Origin: Acidimicrobiales bacterium
GTDB lineage: Bacteria; Actinomycetota; Acidimicrobiia; Acidimicrobiales; MedAcidi-G1
Assembly (NCBI GenBank): GCA_028823445.1
Contig: JAPKBH010000003.1
Span: 54,857-118,856, forward strand
Length of the DNA stretch: 64,000 nucleotides
Reading direction: 5' to 3'
Shown: positions 60,971-64,000 of the stretch, one piece after another
Numbering within the stretch: position 1 is the stretch's first letter
Layout of the letters: each line of letters starts with the position of its first letter
Made by a program: the position numbers and the translations under genes
The notes under the pieces: model-generated
The model's database searches: none
What the model was told of the DNA's origin: nothing
Seen by the model: the letters and a program-made list of their open reading frames with translations, nothing else

Positions 60971-61309
60971 GTGAAGAACTCTCGTACCTCTCGTCTGGTT
61001 GCCATTTTGGCGGCCTTCATGTTGCTAGCCGGTTGCGCTAATTCGTCTACCCCTAATGGGTGGGACGAACAAGATGCTTTGGCGGAACGCAACTTTGTTG
61101 AAGCCTGTGCTGAGGCCAACCCTGACTTGTCTTCGGCGCAAGGCGAAGCATTGTGTGGCTGCATTTTGCAAGGTATTCAAGATGCGGTTACTTATGAAGA
61201 GTTCAAAGCGTTAGATAATCATATTCGTGAGAACGCTGGCGAACTCACCGAAACGGGTTTAGCCGATGGGTTTAGTTGGTACACCGACGCGGTGGTTTCT
61301 TGCCAATAG
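60971..61309 (+). CDS. Small secreted lipoprotein of unknown function
   Basis: A 112-residue lipoprotein starting at GTG 60971. Its signal peptide ends at MLLAGC. The mature part is acidic and helical and has three further Cys in EACAEANPD and EALCGCILQG plus one near the end (VVSCQ), so two disulfides are possible. I do not recognise a family. It follows the glycosylase gene by 29 bases. Confidence 0.8.
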   Translation: MKNSRTSRLVAILAAFMLLAGCANSSTPNGWDEQDALAERNFVEACAEANPDLSSAQGEALCGCILQGIQDAVTYEEFKALDNHIRENAGELTETGLADGFSWYTDAVVSCQ

Positions 61310-61334
61310 GCGAGTGTCCAACGGCCGCTTTTAA

Positions 61335-62489
61335 CTAACCGGCTTTCACTTCGATGCCTTGGCGGGCACTTTTGTTGGCCCAATCTGGCCAACGGGCACG
61401 GCTTTTAGCGGCCAGTTTGTTCATGAGGGCAATGGCTCCGGGGTCGCTGTCGCCGGGTCGGCCTTCAATGACGCCTTCTTCAAGCATTTTCATGATGATT
61501 TGACGGCCTAACTCGGTGCGCACAATGGTTAGGGTCCAGTCTTTGTTTTCGCCGATGCCTCCGGTGGAGATGTCGGCGTGTTCGGCGGCGAAGTCGGGGC
61601 AGTGGTGGCAGCCTTCTCTGGTCCAGGCGTGGCATTCTTTGAGATTGATTTCGTGGTAGTCGCCGTTACGCATCCAAATTTGGAACACCCCTTTGATGTT
61701 CATTTTGGTCATGTCGGCTTTGGCGAGCCCATATTTGGCTTCGAAAAGTTCTTCAAATATCGAGTCGTCGAATGATTTGGAGCAGAGCAGGCCAATGTTG
61801 AGTTTGATGGGTTTTCCGGCTTTACCGACCTTGCGATGCCACATGACGGGGCCGATGGAAGTTTGGCAACTCATCCCTACCAGGGCTAAAGATTCGAGGT
61901 TTTGTTCTTTGGCTTCTTTTATGGCCAGGGTGTTGGCCGAGTAGGTGTAGCGACTGCCTGCTCCGGCGAGCACGCCGGCTCGGTCGGTGGCTAAAGCGGG
62001 GATGGCTTTCCAACTGATGGCTCCGTCTTCGGCGGGGGCTTCGAGGTGTGAGGTCAGCGCTCCGTCGATGATGTTGTTTTCGAGGCACCAAATCAAAATG
62101 GCCGAAACTAGCCCGCCGTCTTGGCCCATTTGGTGCACTGTTTTGTCGGAGGCTCGGGTGAGCAAAATGTCTTTGTATATGCCGGAGAGTTCTTCGGGTT
62201 GACGGTTTCGGGCGAAGAGGTGTTGGTCGGCTTCGGTTTCCCAGTCGCGAAAACGTGGGCAGGCGCGGGTGCAGGAGGTGCATCCCTTTTGGCCGTGGCC
62301 GCAGTCGTCTAAGCCCAGTTCGCCTTCAAGGTGAAATGGTGTGTATTGACCAGGGGCGTGTTTGTAGCCGATTACGTCGTGGGGGCAGGCAATGACGCAA
62401 CCCGCACAGCCGGTGCAAAGGCCGGAGGTGATGACCTCGTCGTAGAGTTCCTTCCATTGGAAGGTCCACTTCTTTTTGGTTGCTGCCAT
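61335..62489 (-). CDS. FrhB-like F420 hydrogenase/dehydrogenase beta subunit family
   Basis: Iron-sulfur flavoprotein of 384 residues. The N-terminal cluster binding is LCTGCAGCVIACPHDVIG and the next is GCTSCTRACPRF. GGLVSAILIWCLENNIIDGAL, LLCSKSFDDSIFEEL and EGCHHCPDFAAEHADIS are typical of the FrhB family C-terminal domain. In methanogens FrhB reduces F420; actinobacterial homologues are largely uncharacterised. It is convergent with the lipoprotein gene and precedes the tRNA. Confidence 0.9.
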   Translation of the reverse strand: MAATKKKWTFQWKELYDEVITSGLCTGCAGCVIACPHDVIGYKHAPGQYTPFHLEGELGLDDCGHGQKGCTSCTRACPRFRDWETEADQHLFARNRQPEELSGIYKDILLTRASDKTVHQMGQDGGLVSAILIWCLENNIIDGALTSHLEAPAEDGAISWKAIPALATDRAGVLAGAGSRYTYSANTLAIKEAKEQNLESLALVGMSCQTSIGPVMWHRKVGKAGKPIKLNIGLLCSKSFDDSIFEELFEAKYGLAKADMTKMNIKGVFQIWMRNGDYHEINLKECHAWTREGCHHCPDFAAEHADISTGGIGENKDWTLTIVRTELGRQIIMKMLEEGVIEGRPGDSDPGAIALMNKLAAKSRARWPDWANKSARQGIEVKAG

Positions 62490-62556
62490 GGGGTAAACCT
62501 AGTCGCATGCCGCCGACTTAACGTTTTGTGCTGCTCTTTTTACTGATGAGATGTAG

Positions 62557-62628
62557 TGCCCCTGGCAGGACTCGAACCTGCGCTCACGGCTCCGGAAGCC
62601 GATGCTCTATCCACTGAGCTACAGAGGC
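62557..62628 (-). tRNA. tRNA-Arg (anticodon CCG)
   Basis: Cloverleaf on the minus strand: acceptor GCCTCTG (62622-62628) pairs with CAGGGGC (62558-62564, one G-U), discriminator A at 62557. The D arm is GCTC/GAGC, the T arm GCAGG-TTCGAGT-CCTGC. The anticodon loop TTCCGGA gives CCG, reading CGG. The pair 27-43 is U-U and the 3' CCA is not encoded. Confidence 0.95.
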
Positions 62629-62642
62629 TGAACGGGGTAAGG

Positions 62643-62834
62643 CTACCGGTTTCGGGTGCTGACTGTTTGCTGCTTTTTGGCGCCAAAGTTCTTATGACTA
62701 CTTTCACTACGGGAAGGGTTTTTAGTTCTGCATTCTTGTAGTGCCATGATGCCAAGCAATAGCAGTACCAGGCTGCTTTCTTGGCTGATGAAGAGGCCAG
62801 CGAGGGTTAGGGCGGCGAGGGCTGAGCCAGCCAT
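62643..62834 (-). CDS. Possible small membrane protein
   Basis: An open frame of 63 residues beginning MAGSALAALTLAGLFISQESSLVLLLLG, two hydrophobic stretches, followed by a basic tail. It lies just after the PPOX gene on the same strand. No family or clear ribosome binding site supports it, and the tail reads towards the tRNA. It could be a real short gene or chance. Confidence 0.35.
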   Translation of the reverse strand: MAGSALAALTLAGLFISQESSLVLLLLGIMALQECRTKNPSRSESSHKNFGAKKQQTVSTRNR

Positions 62835-62859
62835 CCAGAGGCGAGGGAGGGAGGAATGA

Positions 62860-63246
62860 TTAGTCCTGCAGGGTGATGATGATGGCGCAGTCGGAAGGCC
62901 CGCCGCCTCCAAAGAGTGTTTTTAACCAGACCAGTAGGCGAATCAATGTGACTTCGAACCCGTATTTGGCTTGAATGGCTTTGCGTACGCGAACAAAGTC
63001 AGCGTCGTAGGCAATGATTGCGGTGCCGGTGAGTGGTTCTGAACCTTCGTTTATGTGGCCACGGGTGTCGCTTGCTTGCAGTTCGACACGGGGGTCGTTG
63101 GTAAGGCGTTTGGCTTTCCATGATCCTGACCATGTGGTGAATCCGCAGGTGCCGTCGCCGAGGTCGGCGAGCCATATGGGCAAGGTTTTGGCTTCGCCGC
63201 TACGGGTGTAGGTGGTGAGGCGAGCGTATTTTTCGTCGGTAATCAT
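62860..63246 (-). CDS. PPOX-class F420-dependent-type protein
   Basis: Pyridoxamine-phosphate-oxidase-like beta barrel (128 residues) of the small actinobacterial PPOX class, often F420-dependent. YARLTTYTRSGEAKTLPIWLADLGDGTCGFTTWSGSWK and RLTNDPRVELQASDTRG are typical (quoted in parts). ATG 63246 overlaps the ROK kinase stop (ATGA); a longer opening adds 46 arginine-rich residues inside that gene. Electron acceptor and substrate unknown. Confidence 0.85.
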   Translation of the reverse strand: MITDEKYARLTTYTRSGEAKTLPIWLADLGDGTCGFTTWSGSWKAKRLTNDPRVELQASDTRGHINEGSEPLTGTAIIAYDADFVRVRKAIQAKYGFEVTLIRLLVWLKTLFGGGGPSDCAIIITLQD

Positions 63247-64000
63247 TGGGGGTCGTTCTCGGAGCCGTTTTGGGTTTGGGCGATAAGTGCGGCGCCGAGC
63301 GCTCCGGCGTCGGTGCCTTGTTGAGCTAAGCAAATCTCTACTTCTGGCCGGTGGGAGGCCCCGAATAACATGGTGGGAAGCCAAGCGGCCACGCCGCTGC
63401 GCAGGGGTTCGCCAATGGCTGCGAGCCCGCCGCCTAAGACAATGCGTTCTAAGTCCAGCAGGGTGGCCAGGCTGGCGGCACCTCGAGCAATTTCTTGACA
63501 GTAGTGGTCAAAGATTTCTAAGGCTTGTGGGTCGCCGGTGGCTACGGCGGTTGAAACGTGTTGGCCAGTGATGGCTTGTGGCGACCCTGCGGCGGCCAGG
63601 CCTTGGGCAAAGGCTCCGTTGGCGGCGGCCTCTTGGCCGAGGCGCCCCAAAGCGTTGCCGGAGGCGAAGTATTCCCAAGGCCCGGGCTGGCCGGTGAGGT
63701 GGGTGGGGCCTTGGGCGTTGATGGTCATGTGTCCGGCTTCTCCGGCAAACCCGTGGGCGCCGAGTACCAGTTGTCCGTTGAGCACTAAGCCAGCACCGAT
63801 GCCGGTGCCTAAGGCGACAAAAGCAAAGTTGTCGCAGCGTTGGCCGGCGCCGAGGCGGGCTTCGGCCCAGGTGCCGGCGGTGGCGTCGTTGCTGACTGTT
63901 ACCGGCAGGCCGCAGCGTTGTTGCAATTCGGGGCCGATGGGGTAATCCAAAAGCCCGGGCAAGTGGGGGGAGTAGTGCACGGTGCCGGTGCGGTTTACTA
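63243..64000 (-). CDS. ROK-family sugar kinase (5' end outside window)
   Basis: C-terminal two thirds of a ROK-family kinase, glucokinase-like. The frame stays open to the window end, so the start and first ATP loop lie beyond 64000. Visible are PVTVSNDATAGTWAEA (catalytic Asp), FAFVALGTGIGAGLVLNGQL, GEAGHMTINAQGP and the late VLGGGLAAIGEPL. The zinc-binding CxCGxxGCxE of classical ROK proteins is not found after GHM, where THLTGQPGPWEYFASG stands instead. An effect on fold or zinc is likely. It is coupled to the PPOX gene. Confidence 0.88.
   Translation of the reverse strand, partial: VNRTGTVHYSPHLPGLLDYPIGPELQQRCGLPVTVSNDATAGTWAEARLGAGQRCDNFAFVALGTGIGAGLVLNGQLVLGAHGFAGEAGHMTINAQGPTHLTGQPGPWEYFASGNALGRLGQEAAANGAFAQGLAAAGSPQAITGQHVSTAVATGDPQALEIFDHYCQEIARGAASLATLLDLERIVLGGGLAAIGEPLRSGVAAWLPTMLFGASHRPEVEICLAQQGTDAGALGAALIAQTQNGSENDPQ

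Noticed and set aside
62556..62741. Short plus-strand frame over the tRNA
   Set aside because: It crosses tRNA-Arg, whose cloverleaf is clear.

Overview
The window reads as a dense chromosomal stretch of an actinobacterium, most likely class Acidimicrobiia. The call rests on gene content and style: a histidine phosphatase / DUF3090 / SCO1664-type gene set, a DUF3107 protein, a TIGR03085 (mycothiol-dependent type) protein, a PdtaS-like kinase, several coenzyme F420-type enzymes, many lipoproteins with Thr/Ala/Pro spacers, moderate-to-high G+C with heavy TTG/GTG use, and many ATGA gene overlaps. There is no rRNA, phage or CRISPR. No gap between genes exceeds about 220 bases, and the largest one holds a riboswitch.

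Layout. 1-12.9 kb: the end of an ABC importer ATPase; a minus-strand lipid/acyl-CoA block (acyl-CoA ligase, carboxylesterase, thiolase, ABC exporter, PrmA-like methyltransferase, MaoC hydratase); then a plus-strand acyl-CoA ligase, a TIGR03085 protein, a GDPD lipoprotein and a THUMP RNA methyltransferase. 12.9-25.1 kb: a cupredoxin lipoprotein coupled to a luciferase-like monooxygenase, a YceI protein, a CBS protein, PlsC, a class I amidotransferase, two EamA/RarD transporters, a flavodoxin, a gamma-glutamylcyclotransferase-like protein, SurE, an ABC-F ATPase and FabH. 25.2-28.9 kb: a CysQ-like phosphatase, then a cobalamin riboswitch controlling btuF-btuC-btuD, with a hairpin that masks the btuF ribosome binding site. 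28.9-33.9 kb: a hibernation factor, an orphan YqeC, class I fumarase, an F420-type monooxygenase and a histidine phosphatase.

33.9-36.8 kb holds the only mobile element: a REP-associated tyrosine transposase flanked by palindromes. The right palindrome supplies the stop codons of both the transposase and the convergent acetoacetyl-CoA synthetase. 36.8-42 kb: MaoC, Fur, NUDIX, TetR, and a divergent glycosyltransferase / glycoside hydrolase pair whose start codons overlap in one CATG. 42-48.5 kb: a complete, tightly coupled System I cytochrome c maturation operon, ccmABCDEFGH, including a 52-codon ccmD. 48.5-52.1 kb: SixA, cysteine desulfurase and a SufR-like regulator, divergent from an Mrp-type ATPase and a DUF3107 protein. 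52.2-57.3 kb: PdtaS-like kinase, GDPD, lipid kinase and etfBA. 57.3-64 kb: a conserved actinobacterial set with an unrecognised 332-residue protein, family 5 uracil-DNA glycosylase, a small lipoprotein, an FrhB-like protein, tRNA-Arg(CCG), an F420-type PPOX protein and the 3' part of a ROK kinase.

As a whole the genes suggest an aerobic heterotroph with c-type cytochromes, fatty-acid oxidation feeding ETF, F420-linked redox enzymes and B12 import. The least ordinary features are the palindrome-fused gene ends, the CATG start pair, the riboswitch with a readable expression platform, the System I operon, the orphan yqeC and the cupredoxin-monooxygenase pair. I ran no searches; family calls come from motifs I can read.
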